Source of the DNA: an uncultured Eubacteriales bacterium
GTDB lineage: Bacteria; Bacillota; Clostridia; Oscillospirales; Oscillospiraceae
Assembly (NCBI GenBank): GCA_900552475.1
Contig: USAC01000005.1
Span: forward strand, 1-51,251
Direction: 5' to 3'
Length of the DNA: 51,251 nucleotides
This document shows, piece after piece, positions 25,166 through 33,996 of this stretch. Position numbers and translations under genes: made by a program. The notes beneath the pieces were generated by a model, which was not told where the DNA came from, made no database searches, and worked only from the letters and a program-made list of their open reading frames with translations. The stretch's first letter is position 1. Each line of letters opens with the position of its first letter.

Positions 25166-26911
25166 TTACTTCGCAGCCTTGGCCTTGGCCTGCTTGCTGA
25201 GGGTGGAGATACCCTCGACCGCGAGGACGACGGCCAGGATGACCAGCAGCACGCCGAGGATCGCCTGAACATAGGGACCCCAGTCGGCGCCGCCCTTGGT
25301 GATCAGACCGATCTGCGTCTTGGTGTTGATGATCAGGGAGCAGATGGTGACGACCAGCATGAAGGCCATGGGGATGAGGAACATCTTGTTGTTCTTGCCG
25401 ACATTGCCGAGCCAGGTAGCCACAGCCAGCAGAGCCAGAGCGGCCAGCAGCTGGTTGGCGGAGCCGAACAGCGCCCAGATCTTCTGGTAACCGTTCAGGC
25501 CGAGCAGGATGCCCAGAACGACGGTGATGACGGTCGCAACATAGGGGTTGGCCATAACCTTCTTGAAGCCGGTGACGTTCTCGGGAGTCTCACCCTTGGA
25601 GCCATCGATCCAGAACTCCTGGAACATGAAGCGGCCCATACGGGTAGCGGTGTCGAGGGAGGTCAGGCAGAAGGTGGAGTAGGTCAGAACCAGCAGGGTG
25701 TACAGGACGTGATAGACCGTACCGCGGCTGGGATCGATCATGCCGGCGATACCGCCGCCGAAGATGGCGGTGGCGCCCTTCAGGGCGGCGTCGGGGTTGG
25801 CGGCGTTCCACTTATAAGCATAAGCGACGGCAACCAGCGTCAGAATCGCCAGCACGCACTCGATCAGCATGCCGCCGTAAGCGATGGGCTTCGCGTCGGT
25901 TTCCTTATCGAGCTGCTTGGAGGTGGTACCGGAGGCGACCAGGGAGTGGAAGCCGGAGATAGCACCGCAGGCGATGGTGGTGAACAGGACGGGGAACACG
26001 GGCGTGATGGTCATGTTCTTGGCAGCAGCGGCCTCCGCAGAGATCTGGAAGACGGGCAGGCTGTCCATGGAGGGATGGCCGATGATGACGCCGAGAATTG
26101 CCAGAGCGAGCATGGCATACAGCAGGAAGGAGCTGAGGTAGTCACGCGGCTGCAGCAGGATCCAGACAGGAGTGACGGAAGCGACCAGAATGTACGCACC
26201 GCAGATCCACATCCACGCGGTGGTGGACAGGTAGATGGGGTGGAAGTTCAGGCCGATGAGGATGATCGCGGCAATCGCGAACACGCCGACCACGGAGGCG
26301 ATGCCCACAGACACGCCGCGGCGATAGACAAAGTAACCGAAGATGATCGCGATCACGATGAACAGCAGGGACACCATGGCGACCTGCGCATTCGCAGTGG
26401 AAGCGGCCTTATCCAGAACGCCGTCCACATAGGTGGCGCCGAAGGTGCCCGCCACGATGGAGGCGAAGGCGGCGACCACGAGGATCAGGGTCAGATAAGA
26501 GAAGATGATGAACAGGCGCTTGGCGCGCAGGGACATGTTGGCGGAGATGATCTCGCCGATGGACTTACCGCCGTGGCGGACGGAGGCGAACAGAGCACCG
26601 AAGTCATGGACACCACCGAAGAAAATACCGCCGATGAGGATCCAGAGGGTGCAGGCCAGCCAGCCGAAGCCCAGACCAGCAGCGCTGATGGGGCCCGTGA
26701 TGGGGCCGGCGCCAGCGATGGAGGAGAAGTGGTGGCCCATCAGGATGGGGGCCTTTGCGGGGACATAGTCAACACCATCTTCCATGGTGTGTGCGGGGGT
26801 GGCTTCGTTGTTCTCGCCAACGCCCCACTGCTTGCACAGCCAGCGGCCGTAGAAAATGTAGCCACACAGCAGCACAGCAAGGCCGATGATCAGAAGTACA
26901 AGACCATTCAT
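25166..26911 (-). CDS. cstA: CstA-family transporter (carbon starvation protein A)
   Basis: A cytoplasmic membrane protein of 581 residues with about 16 hydrophobic segments. CstA relatives import pyruvate or peptides and are produced on carbon limitation in other bacteria. Family segments seen: GPITGPISAAGLGFGW (about 69-84), GGVHDFGALFASVRHGG, and LFTTIACGAISGFHSL with VASGTTSKQ. It is shorter than the 700-residue E. coli form. It follows a small conserved gene on the same transcript after 20 bases. The substrate cannot be decided here. Confidence 0.92.
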   Translation of the reverse strand: MNGLVLLIIGLAVLLCGYIFYGRWLCKQWGVGENNEATPAHTMEDGVDYVPAKAPILMGHHFSSIAGAGPITGPISAAGLGFGWLACTLWILIGGIFFGGVHDFGALFASVRHGGKSIGEIISANMSLRAKRLFIIFSYLTLILVVAAFASIVAGTFGATYVDGVLDKAASTANAQVAMVSLLFIVIAIIFGYFVYRRGVSVGIASVVGVFAIAAIILIGLNFHPIYLSTTAWMWICGAYILVASVTPVWILLQPRDYLSSFLLYAMLALAILGVIIGHPSMDSLPVFQISAEAAAAKNMTITPVFPVLFTTIACGAISGFHSLVASGTTSKQLDKETDAKPIAYGGMLIECVLAILTLVAVAYAYKWNAANPDAALKGATAIFGGGIAGMIDPSRGTVYHVLYTLLVLTYSTFCLTSLDTATRMGRFMFQEFWIDGSKGETPENVTGFKKVMANPYVATVITVVLGILLGLNGYQKIWALFGSANQLLAALALLAVATWLGNVGKNNKMFLIPMAFMLVVTICSLIINTKTQIGLITKGGADWGPYVQAILGVLLVILAVVLAVEGISTLSKQAKAKAAK

Positions 26912-26931
26912 TTGTGTGAAACTCTCCCTTC

Positions 26932-27450
26932 TTAATGTTTCTTAGGGGCGAAATTCGCCTCTAAGAGCTTACGTGCTTCCTTAGCGGCCGGATTGGAAAG
27001 GAAGCTGTTGGTTGCAATTTCCATTGCGGCGATGCGATACTCCATCCAGCCATGGAGTGCCAGTCGGAAGTTTTTGCGGAAGCGAGTTTTCTTGATGAGT
27101 GCCTTGGCCTCTGGATCGATGGTGTCGGCCAGAACCACAAGCGTCACGAACGAAGACATATGCTCCTTGTTCGGCTTGATGTGGCTCATGCCGGCCTGCC
27201 GCGAGAGGTCAATTTTCCTCTGCAGATCCTCTGCCGTCAGGTGATCCGCCAGATCAATGTAGATATACTCATAATTCTCGATCGCGCTCAGAACGTGCTT
27301 CTTGCTGATGAGATAGTTCTCATCGCGCAGATAGTAGAACGCCGTGGCGGGGAAGTGCCCGCCTTCTACGTCCACGTCCCGTTCGATGTCGTAATGATGA
27401 GAATAGGCATTGAGCAGCTTGGTCAGTCTGTCCTGCTTTGTCATCTCCAT
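26932..27450 (-). CDS. Hypothetical cytosolic protein upstream of cstA
   Basis: I do not recognise a domain in this 172-residue protein. It is soluble, with no signal peptide, and has a mixed alpha/beta pattern with an acidic first half and a basic C-terminus ending FAPKKH. The start at 27450 (MEMTKQDRL) has AAGGAG eight bases upstream; the frame is open 21 codons further without a site. It is cotranscribed with cstA from the promoter at 27505-27533, so a role in control or assembly of the transporter is possible but not shown. Confidence 0.7.
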   Translation of the reverse strand: MEMTKQDRLTKLLNAYSHHYDIERDVDVEGGHFPATAFYYLRDENYLISKKHVLSAIENYEYIYIDLADHLTAEDLQRKIDLSRQAGMSHIKPNKEHMSSFVTLVVLADTIDPEAKALIKKTRFRKNFRLALHGWMEYRIAAMEIATNSFLSNPAAKEARKLLEANFAPKKH

Positions 27451-27504
27451 CGGACTCACTCCTTCCGCATCTATCAAGAGTAATCCCCTTGATAATATAC
27501 CAGC

Positions 27505-27533
27505 ATTATACACGCTCGTTTAGTATTTGTTAA
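27505..27533 (-). promoter_or_regulatory. Promoter of the cstA operon
   Basis: On the minus strand TTAACA (27533-27528) and TATAAT (27510-27505) are 17 bases apart. Confidence 0.7.
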
Positions 27534-27756
27534 GGGGGTTTTTCTAATTTTATGTATAATTTGTGAAGTTTGTCGAGAGTTTTGTCAAATTTGCCGAGGG
27601 CTACTTGATGTTTTACCTATATTTAACGATAGTTGTTTATGCAAAGTGCTCAATTTTTGTGCAAAAATTCATTGAATCATTCAACATTTCATTACTGAAA
27701 TGCCGGAAACGTTTCCACGAGAGCGTTCAATAACGTGTAATGAATACAGGAAACGC
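27534..27756. promoter_or_regulatory. AT-rich control region upstream of cstA
   Basis: This gene-free stretch is much richer in A+T than its surroundings and holds several palindromes: TTGAATCATTCAA (27672-27684), TTTC-ATTACT-GAAA (27688-27700 area) and GGAAACGTTTCC (27705-27716). The last resembles a catabolite response element (cre) for CcpA. It lies 170 bases upstream of the cstA promoter, so a CcpA role is only suggested. Confidence 0.4.
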
Positions 27757-27795
27757 AAAAAAATAAGAGTGATCCGATTGGATCGGATCACTCTT
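27757..27795 (-). terminator. Terminator of citrate synthase gene
   Basis: On the minus strand a perfect 14-bp stem (AAGAGTGATCCGAT and its complement, three-base loop) is followed by A then T7. Confidence 0.9.
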
Positions 27796-27823
27796 GAAGG
27801 CACTTACTTCGCCCTTTTGGAAA

Positions 27824-29197
27824 TTACTGGATGTGCGGCGTGCGCTGCTCCATCGGGATGTACTGGCCGTGGGTCGTTACGGCGCGGTAGGCCGGGCGCA
27901 TGATGCGGCGGCAGGTGACGAGCTCCTCAATGCGGTTGGCGCACCAGCCCGCGATACGGGCGGAGGCGAACAGCGGCGTGAAGACGTCCTCGGGGATATC
28001 GAGCATCGTGTAGACAAGGCCGGAGTACATGTCGACGTTGGCGCACATGTCGGCGTTGTTGTGACGGCGCTCCTGAATGAGGGGGATGCCCAGCTCCTCG
28101 ACCTTTAGCAGGAGGTCGAAGTCCTTTTCGAAGCCCTTGAGCTCGGCGAGGTGGCGGGCGTAGCGCTTGATGAGGACGGCGCGCGGGTCGGACATGGTAT
28201 AGACTGCGTGGCCGAGGCCGTAGATCTTGCCGGAGCGGTCGCCGGCCTCGCCGTCGAGAATTTTATTGAGGTAGTCGCGGATGGCGCCGTCGTCGTTCGG
28301 GTCGACATTTTCCTTGATGTAGCGGAACATCTGCATGACCTTGGCGTTCGCGCCGCCGTGCAGCGGGCCCTTCAGCGAGCCGACCGCGCCCGCGATGGCG
28401 CTGTAGGTATCCGTGCCGCTCGAGGACATCGCGCGGCAGACAAAGGTGGAGTTGTTGCCGCCGCCGTGCTCGGCGTGGATCATGAGCATGGTATCGAGCA
28501 GATGTGCCTCCTCCTCGGTGTAGCTCTTGTCGGGGCGGATCATGCGCAGGAAGTTCTCCGCCGTGGAGAGCTCCGGCTCGGGATAGTGGATGTGGAGGGA
28601 CTCACCCTGGAAATAGTGGCGCTTGACGGCGTAGGCGTTGGCGACGATGGAGGGGAAGGAGCCGACGAGCCGCACCGACTGCAGCAGCAGGTTTTCGATG
28701 GAGGTGTTGTCGGGATCCGGGTCATAGGAGTAGAGCGAGAGGACGCCGCGGGCCAGCTCGTTCATGATGTTCTGGCTGGGGTGGTGCATGATCATGCCCT
28801 CGGTGAAGCCCTTGGGGAGCTTGCGGGCCTGATTCATGATGTCCTTGAAGTGATCCAGCTCGGGCCGGGAGGGGAGATACCCCATGAGCAGCAGATACGC
28901 GACCTCCTCATAGCCGAACGTTCCCGCTTCCCGGTGGGCGCCCACGATGTCATACAGGTCGATGCCGCGGTAGTACAGCCGGCCGGGCGCGGGGATGCGC
29001 TGGCCATCCTGAATGAGGTAGCCCTGCACGCTGCCGACCTTCGACACGCCGACGAGCACGCCGGTGCCGTCGCTGTTGCGCAGGCCACGCTTCACGTCGC
29101 CGCGGTAATACTCCTCGCCTATGGTGTATTCCTCACGGAGCGTCCGGCTGAGCGGGCCGGTATATGCCTTGAGAGTGTTGTTGTCCTTTTCGATCAT
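27824..29197 (-). CDS. gltA: Citrate synthase
   Basis: Condenses acetyl-CoA and oxaloacetate to citrate, supplying 2-oxoglutarate for glutamate. The 457-residue product has the citrate synthase residues: His in AEHGGGNNST, His in KGPLHGGANAKV, and GLGHAVYTMSDPRA, then the Asp-bearing segment ANVDMYSGLVY. The N-terminal 50 residues are an extension typical of the clostridial form. A 2-methylcitrate synthase activity cannot be excluded. It is a monocistron with its own promoter and terminator. Confidence 0.93.
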   Translation of the reverse strand: MIEKDNNTLKAYTGPLSRTLREEYTIGEEYYRGDVKRGLRNSDGTGVLVGVSKVGSVQGYLIQDGQRIPAPGRLYYRGIDLYDIVGAHREAGTFGYEEVAYLLLMGYLPSRPELDHFKDIMNQARKLPKGFTEGMIMHHPSQNIMNELARGVLSLYSYDPDPDNTSIENLLLQSVRLVGSFPSIVANAYAVKRHYFQGESLHIHYPEPELSTAENFLRMIRPDKSYTEEEAHLLDTMLMIHAEHGGGNNSTFVCRAMSSSGTDTYSAIAGAVGSLKGPLHGGANAKVMQMFRYIKENVDPNDDGAIRDYLNKILDGEAGDRSGKIYGLGHAVYTMSDPRAVLIKRYARHLAELKGFEKDFDLLLKVEELGIPLIQERRHNNADMCANVDMYSGLVYTMLDIPEDVFTPLFASARIAGWCANRIEELVTCRRIMRPAYRAVTTHGQYIPMEQRTPHIQ

Positions 29198-29262
29198 TGC
29201 TGTGCTTTTCCTTTCTGAAATCCTGCCGCGCCCGACGGGGCGGCCGCGGGACGATTATATTT

Positions 29263-29291
29263 ATTATAAGAGAAGAAATGTATTTTTGCAA
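29263..29291 (-). promoter_or_regulatory. Promoter of citrate synthase gene
   Basis: On the minus strand TTGCAA (29291-29286) and TATAAT (29268-29263), 17 bases apart. Confidence 0.65.
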
Positions 29292-29410
29292 GTTAAATAT
29301 TTGTAAATGCAGAATCTGCGCCGTTGGAGGAAAAAACTGCAATTTTGCATGCGGAAAATGAAACCGCTGGATGACAAAAATGCAAACACTCTTGCGGTGG
29401 GAGAAAAGGT

Positions 29411-29445
29411 GAATGCCCCGGCCTGCGGTGCAGGCCGGGGCATTC
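29411..29445 (-). terminator. Terminator of the NSS transporter operon
   Basis: A 16-bp GC-rich perfect stem (29411-29426 with 29430-29445) with loop GGT. The minus strand continues ACCTTTTC, a short T-run. Confidence 0.75.
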
Positions 29446-29482
29446 ATGGAGAGATGGGAAGAGATTCGATAATGAATAGGTC

Positions 29483-29593
29483 TTATTTGTCGGACTTGTT
29501 CTGTGTCCGGATCATGCGGATCAGGTAGTAGATCAGCGCGCCCCAGATACCACCGAGGCAGAGAATCATCAGGATAATGGAAGTTACAGTCAT
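29483..29593 (-). CDS. metS: MetS-like small subunit of NSS transporter
   Basis: A 36-residue single-span membrane peptide: MTVTSIILMILCLGGIWG then ALIYYLIRMIRTQ and a polar end. Composition, length and position directly after an NSS transporter match the MetS family of small subunits described for methionine/alanine importers of Corynebacterium. AGGAGG lies eight bases upstream of the ATG. It starts 14 bases after the transporter stop. Confidence 0.85.
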   Translation of the reverse strand: MTVTSIILMILCLGGIWGALIYYLIRMIRTQNKSDK

Positions 29594-29607
29594 GTTGATT
29601 GCCTCCT

Positions 29608-31119
29608 TTAGCTATTGAAGCCGTTATCGACGATGTCGGGGAATTCCTCGCCGTTGAAATACTTCGGGCCGGCGGAGGCCGCGATCTTTTTGTTGAACAC
29701 GGCGAACAGGATCATCGGGATGCCGAGCTGCCACAACATGGAGCCGAGGGAGTACATCTCAAACGGCTTCCACCAGTTGGGCTCCCAGCCGATGTACTGG
29801 ATGCACCACCAGACGAACATCACCACGGCGAGAACCGGCAGCAGGATGGCCGCGCCCCAGTTGAAGCGTTTGCCAATGTGCAGGCTGGTGTTGGGGTGAT
29901 TGAGGAACTTGGTGCGAACCTTCTCGGGGCCGAACTTCAGCAGCGCGTAGCCGGAGAAGGTGGCGCCGATGACCATCGCCTGGCCGACAACGAAGTCCTG
30001 GTTGCAGAAGACGAAGTTGCTCCATGCAGAGGGGATGCCCAGCGCGATGGTAATGACACCCATGATGATGCAGGCCTTCTTCTTGCTGATGCCCGCGTCG
30101 GCGAGGGGCTGGACAACGATGGAGTACATGGCGATGATCGAGGTGATGGATGCGCAGATGAGGGCGATCCAGAACAGGCACGCGAAGATGCGGCCGCCGG
30201 CCATCGTCTCGAACACGCCGGTCAGGGCGATGAACGCCAGACCGTTGTTACCGGAGGCACAGGCGTCGAGGGCGCCCTGCTCACCGAGAACAGAGAACAG
30301 ACCCGGAAGAATCGCTACTGCGGCGAGCATCGCGACAGACATATCGCCGAAGCCCTGCACGGTGGTGGCGAGGACGACATCGTCCTTCTTCTTGGCATAG
30401 ACGCCGTAGGCGATGCAGATGCCCCAGCCGGGACCGGCAGACCACAGGCACTGCGTCAGTGCTTCGAGCCAGATCTTATAGTTGAGCAGGTCGGAGAACT
30501 TCAGGTTGAACATGAAGTTTAGGCCGGCTGTTGCGCCGGGCAGCGTGACGGTGCGGACGGCGAGGATGATGACGCACGCGAACAGGATCGGGAGGAGGAT
30601 CTTCGTGGACTGCTCAATGGCCTTGATGCCCTTGTAGGCGCCCCAGCAGCAAAAGACTTGAATGGCGATGTAGATCAGGACGGACACCCAGTTATGATCG
30701 GAGACACTGGCGAACAGACCCGCCTTGTCCTCCACGAAGCAGGAGCCGGTGATGGACTTGCCCAGATACTGGAAGATCCATGCCACGACGACGGTATAGT
30801 AGGCGATGGTGATGATGACAACCCACTCGACGAAGGTGCCGAGCCAGGTGGCCTTGCGGGAACCAAGGAAGTCACGGAACGCGCCGGGCAGACCCTTACG
30901 GGTGCAGCGGCCGATGACGTGCTCGCCCATCATCACGGGGATGACGGCGATGAGCATGATGACCACATAGGCCACGACGAAGGCCGAGCCGCCGTTTGTG
31001 GCCATCACGCGCGGGAAGCGCCAGATGTTGCCCGTACCGACGGAGGCGGCAATCAGGGAAATCGCCATCATAAGCGGCGAAGAAAAGCCTCTGCCTTTCG
31101 TTGTTTTCTTTTCATCCAT
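29608..31119 (-). CDS. NSS-family sodium-dependent amino acid transporter
   Basis: A 503-residue membrane protein of the neurotransmitter:sodium symporter family. The family hallmark is at about residues 18-40 (ISLIAASVGTGNIWRFPRV), which carries sodium and substrate ligands, and about 12 spans follow. The paired MetS peptide suggests import of methionine, alanine or other neutral amino acids. AGGAG lies ten bases upstream of the ATG. Only 119 bases without a clear terminator separate it from ppnP, so it may be cotranscribed with that gene. Confidence 0.9.
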   Translation of the reverse strand: MDEKKTTKGRGFSSPLMMAISLIAASVGTGNIWRFPRVMATNGGSAFVVAYVVIMLIAVIPVMMGEHVIGRCTRKGLPGAFRDFLGSRKATWLGTFVEWVVIITIAYYTVVVAWIFQYLGKSITGSCFVEDKAGLFASVSDHNWVSVLIYIAIQVFCCWGAYKGIKAIEQSTKILLPILFACVIILAVRTVTLPGATAGLNFMFNLKFSDLLNYKIWLEALTQCLWSAGPGWGICIAYGVYAKKKDDVVLATTVQGFGDMSVAMLAAVAILPGLFSVLGEQGALDACASGNNGLAFIALTGVFETMAGGRIFACLFWIALICASITSIIAMYSIVVQPLADAGISKKKACIIMGVITIALGIPSAWSNFVFCNQDFVVGQAMVIGATFSGYALLKFGPEKVRTKFLNHPNTSLHIGKRFNWGAAILLPVLAVVMFVWWCIQYIGWEPNWWKPFEMYSLGSMLWQLGIPMILFAVFNKKIAASAGPKYFNGEEFPDIVDNGFNS

Positions 31120-31238
31120 GGCGTGAAAACTCCTTTGTGATTTTCTGAAATACGGAAAAGCTATTTGCGCAAGGAAGACAATGTTAAGATGTCGTTAATT
31201 CGTTTGGTGCTGCTGATAAATAGTGAACGGATTCTCTC

Positions 31239-31559
31239 TTACTCCGTCACATAAGTGCAGCAGTAATCAGCGAAGGTGCGGCTGCGCACCTTAAACTGAA
31301 TCCCGCAGGGGATGGTGAACGTGTCACCCGCGACGTACTTGTGATATTCTGTCTCGCCGGGGAGCATTAGCTCAAACTCACCGGCGTAGAGTTCCATCTC
31401 CTCGATCGTCGAGGTGGAGAACTCATATTCGCCGGCACAGACAAAACCGAGCGTTTTACGCTGGCCGTCCGGTTCAAAGAAGGTACGGCTGGTGACCAGG
31501 CCGTCGAAATAGATATTGGCCGGACCCAGCAGCTTTACACTGGAAAATTCCTGCTTCAT
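31239..31559 (-). CDS. ppnP: Pyrimidine/purine nucleoside phosphorylase PpnP
   Basis: A 106-residue cupin of the PpnP (formerly UPF0345/DUF1255) family, which cleaves nucleosides with phosphate to a free base and ribose 1-phosphate. Features: VCAGEYEFSTSTIEEMELYAG (first strand block), MLPGETEYHKYVAGDTFTIP and the ending FADYCCTYV. It is a little longer at the N-terminus than the 94-residue E. coli protein. It has a perfect-consensus promoter and an attenuator nearly identical to those of glnN, which ties nucleoside use to nitrogen control. Confidence 0.88.
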   Translation of the reverse strand: MKQEFSSVKLLGPANIYFDGLVTSRTFFEPDGQRKTLGFVCAGEYEFSTSTIEEMELYAGEFELMLPGETEYHKYVAGDTFTIPCGIQFKVRSRTFADYCCTYVTE

Positions 31560-31628
31560 GATTTCTTATCACTCCTTTTTTTCGGTTGAAAACGCGCGTG
31601 CTCCATGCTTTGCATGGAAATGGCCAAC

Positions 31629-31673
31629 AAAAAAAGCAAAAGCGTCCGAGATACGATCCTCAGACGCCTTTGC
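31629..31673 (-). terminator. Attenuator in the ppnP leader
   Basis: On the minus strand a 15-bp stem (31673-31659 with 31650-31636, with wobble pairs) and eight-base loop is followed by T7. The 5' arm GGCAAAGGCGTCTGAG is identical to that of the glnN attenuator, and again starts just after the promoter. A second hairpin, CCATGC-AAA-GCATGG, follows before the ribosome binding site. Confidence 0.78.
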
Positions 31674-31687
31674 CTTCAATGTGACGT

Positions 31688-31716
31688 ATTATACGAGCGT
31701 CTTCAGAATTTGTCAA
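31688..31716 (-). promoter_or_regulatory. Consensus promoter of ppnP
   Basis: On the minus strand TTGACA (31716-31711) and TATAAT (31693-31688) with 17-base spacing. An inverted repeat TTTGTC-AGTTTA-GACAAA (31732-31749) lies about 16 bases upstream of the -35 box and could be an operator. Confidence 0.85.
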
Positions 31717-32104
31717 TATTGACCGAAAACATTTGTCAGTTTAGACAAAAGTGTCGGCCGCTTGACGGCGGGCATAAACGATTTCCTTGCGCTTCCTCAC
31801 TGGATATAAGCGATGTTATCTGTCCGACGAGATGTTATTACCTAGTATAAGCGGTACTGCAAAAAAGTCAACAAAATACGATAATTTTGCGGTGACAAAT
31901 TATGCATGTTAACTTTGTGAAATGTGAACACAATATAAAATTTCAATCGGCTGAATTGACGGATGGCACAAAAAAACAGCATTTTTGTCCCACTATACGG
32001 AATGAAAAATGGGAAAATCCGAAGAGTGAAATTTGGGCTTTGGACGGGAAAATCGAAAAATAGCGGGTCTTGGCGGCTATGTGAGGGGATTTGTGTGGTG
32101 CGGG

Positions 32105-32150
32105 GTTCTTGTGTAGGGGCCGATGTGGGCATCGGCCCCTACGTAAGAAC
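32105..32150. repeat. REP-like imperfect palindrome
   Basis: GTTCTT / AAGAAC ends enclose, after two unpaired bases each side, a perfect 13-bp stem (32113-32125 with 32130-32142) of GTAGGGGCCGATG type with loop TGGG. GTAGGGGC palindromes of this kind are frequent extragenic repeats in related gut Clostridia, from memory. Confidence 0.6.
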
Positions 32151-32402
32151 AGTGAAAAACTTTCGGTAAACGCAGCGGTGCACATGGGCTCTGCCCTACA
32201 GTGGTTCTTGAGGCAGAAAGATGTAAGAACAGTGCACAGTGATTTTTGAACCGTCAGCGTCAGCGGCGCAGGCGCAGAGACGATACTATATATTTAAGGT
32301 CTCTTGTAAAATTTATCAAACGTGTGGTATGTGCCATAACTACTTCCCAATGTGCGGGGCGCGCTTAGGAAGTCAAGAAACCTTGGCTTCTTGCGCGTTT
32401 TT

Positions 32403-32432
32403 GGTTACTTTTCCCACGTGGGAAAAGTAACC
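32403..32432. repeat. Perfect 30-base palindrome
   Basis: GGTTACTTTTCCCAC is followed directly by its reverse complement without a loop. Together with the preceding CTTCTTGCGCG segment it resembles a dispersed extragenic repeat rather than a single operator. Confidence 0.6.
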
Positions 32433-32493
32433 CGCCGGAGGTATTGGACCGGATCATTCGGCTGCCGGCTGTGCTTGAACGGATATAACCGTA

Positions 32494-32528
32494 AAAAATG
32501 CGGGGTCGGACATCTGTCCGGCCCCGCG
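32494..32528 (-). terminator. Terminator of the APC permease gene
   Basis: On the minus strand a 12- to 13-bp stem with one G-T pair (GCGGGGCCGGAC ...) is followed by ATTTTTTAC. Confidence 0.85.
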
Positions 32529-32538
32529 GGGGATGCAG

Positions 32539-33996
32539 CTATGCTTTTAGAAAGCTTTTCCGTTCTTTGATATAAAACACCGCGCCGATGGCGACCCAGA
32601 CGATCAGCATGAGGTAGCTCTCCTTGCCGAAGTGGACGCCCGAAAGCCACGGAATTGGGATGAGCTGCAGCACGATGAAGATGACCGAGAAAACAACGCC
32701 GGTCACGGCCATTGCTTTGAGAAACGGCGTTCCATCGCCGTCGCGACGCAGCGTGACGAGCGTGGCGGCGCAGGTGGCGAGGTAGCCGATGGACGCGCCG
32801 ATGGCGGACATATCTACGAACCAGCCGAGCGCCTCGCGGCCGAGTATCGGGCCGGAGAGCGAGATGAGGATGCAGAAAATCATGGCGTTTTTCGGTGTGC
32901 CATAGCGCTTGTCGATCTTGCCGAAGGCGGGCGGGAGGAAGCCGTCGCGGCTCATGGAGTACATCAGGCGGCTCGAGGCGAGGTAGAAACCCATGATGCC
33001 CGAGAGCACGGCACAGGAGACGGCGATGCCGACGAGCACCTTGCCGAACGTGCCGAGCAGCTCCTCCGCGGCGACGAGCAGCACCCAGTCACCCGCGAGG
33101 ACGCGGTCGGGCCAGTTCGTGAGCGCGGCGGCGGCCACGGTGTTGTTCGCGGTATAGACGAAGCAGCCGAAGAGAATGGCGACGATCATGATGCCGCTGA
33201 CCTTTTTATAGGAGAACTTGAACTCCTCCGCGGTCTGAGGAATGGTATCAAAGCCGACGAAGGCCCACGGCGCGATGGCGAAGGTCGCGAGGATGGCGGA
33301 GGTAATACCCTTTCCACCGGTGTGGGCGAAGTCGGAGATGTTCGCGGCCCCGGCACCGGCGGCGAGGGCGGCGCTCTTGTCAAAGCCCCAGATAGGGTGC
33401 ATATTGATGCCGTTTGCCTTGCTGCTGATAAGCGCGGCGGCGGTCAGCGTGAACACGGACGCGGCCAGCAGCGCCGCGAGGATGCTCTGCACGATGCCGG
33501 CCTTCTTCACACCCCAGATATTGAGCAGGCCGAAGAGGATCAGAATCCCCATCGCGAGCAGCATCTCGCCGAGCCAGACGTCAAAGCCCGCGATCTGGTA
33601 GTGGAAGCCGAACTTCAGGATGTCGGCCGAGCCGTCCAGCCCGTCGACGATCAGGCCGATGGCCGTTGAGTTCATGGGCACGTTCGTCAGGTACGCCGCG
33701 ACGAGGAACCAGCCGCAGACATAGGCCGCGCGCTTGCCGAAGCACATCTTCGTGAAGGTGAACTCGCCGCCCGCCTGCGGGTACTTCGGCACCATGTAGG
33801 CATAGCTGAAGGCGATGATGATCATGACCAGCGCGCCGAGCGCCATGGCGATGGCCGTTCCGGCGACGCCGGAGTTCGGGAGAAACTTTTTGCCGGGGTT
33901 GATGAATGAGCCCCAGCCGACGATGCAGCCGAAGGCGACGGCCCAGACGTGCATGGGCTTGAGCTGGCGCTGCAGGGTGGCTTTTTCCTGATGCAT
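32539..33996 (-). CDS. APC-family amino acid/amine permease
   Basis: A 485-residue membrane protein with about 12 spans. The N-terminal span has the APC opening segment VAFGCIVGWGSFINPGKKFL, followed by FSYAYMVPKYPQAGGEFTF, the typical substrate-side helix. AAAGGAAA lies upstream of the ATG. It follows a LicC-like nucleotidyltransferase gene on the same strand after 158 bases without a visible terminator. The substrate is unknown; the partner gene makes choline, ethanolamine or a related amine one option. Confidence 0.85.
   Translation of the reverse strand: MHQEKATLQRQLKPMHVWAVAFGCIVGWGSFINPGKKFLPNSGVAGTAIAMALGALVMIIIAFSYAYMVPKYPQAGGEFTFTKMCFGKRAAYVCGWFLVAAYLTNVPMNSTAIGLIVDGLDGSADILKFGFHYQIAGFDVWLGEMLLAMGILILFGLLNIWGVKKAGIVQSILAALLAASVFTLTAAALISSKANGINMHPIWGFDKSAALAAGAGAANISDFAHTGGKGITSAILATFAIAPWAFVGFDTIPQTAEEFKFSYKKVSGIMIVAILFGCFVYTANNTVAAAALTNWPDRVLAGDWVLLVAAEELLGTFGKVLVGIAVSCAVLSGIMGFYLASSRLMYSMSRDGFLPPAFGKIDKRYGTPKNAMIFCILISLSGPILGREALGWFVDMSAIGASIGYLATCAATLVTLRRDGDGTPFLKAMAVTGVVFSVIFIVLQLIPIPWLSGVHFGKESYLMLIVWVAIGAVFYIKERKSFLKA

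Larger units (their letters stand above)
31750..32490. other. Gene-free region with palindromic repeats
   Basis: About 740 bases with no credible gene on either strand. The left half is AT-rich. Beyond 32,100 it contains two large palindromes (listed separately) and a 12-base direct repeat GTAAGAACAGTG at 32143-32154 and 32223-32234. It looks like an accumulation site of small repeats. Confidence 0.6.
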
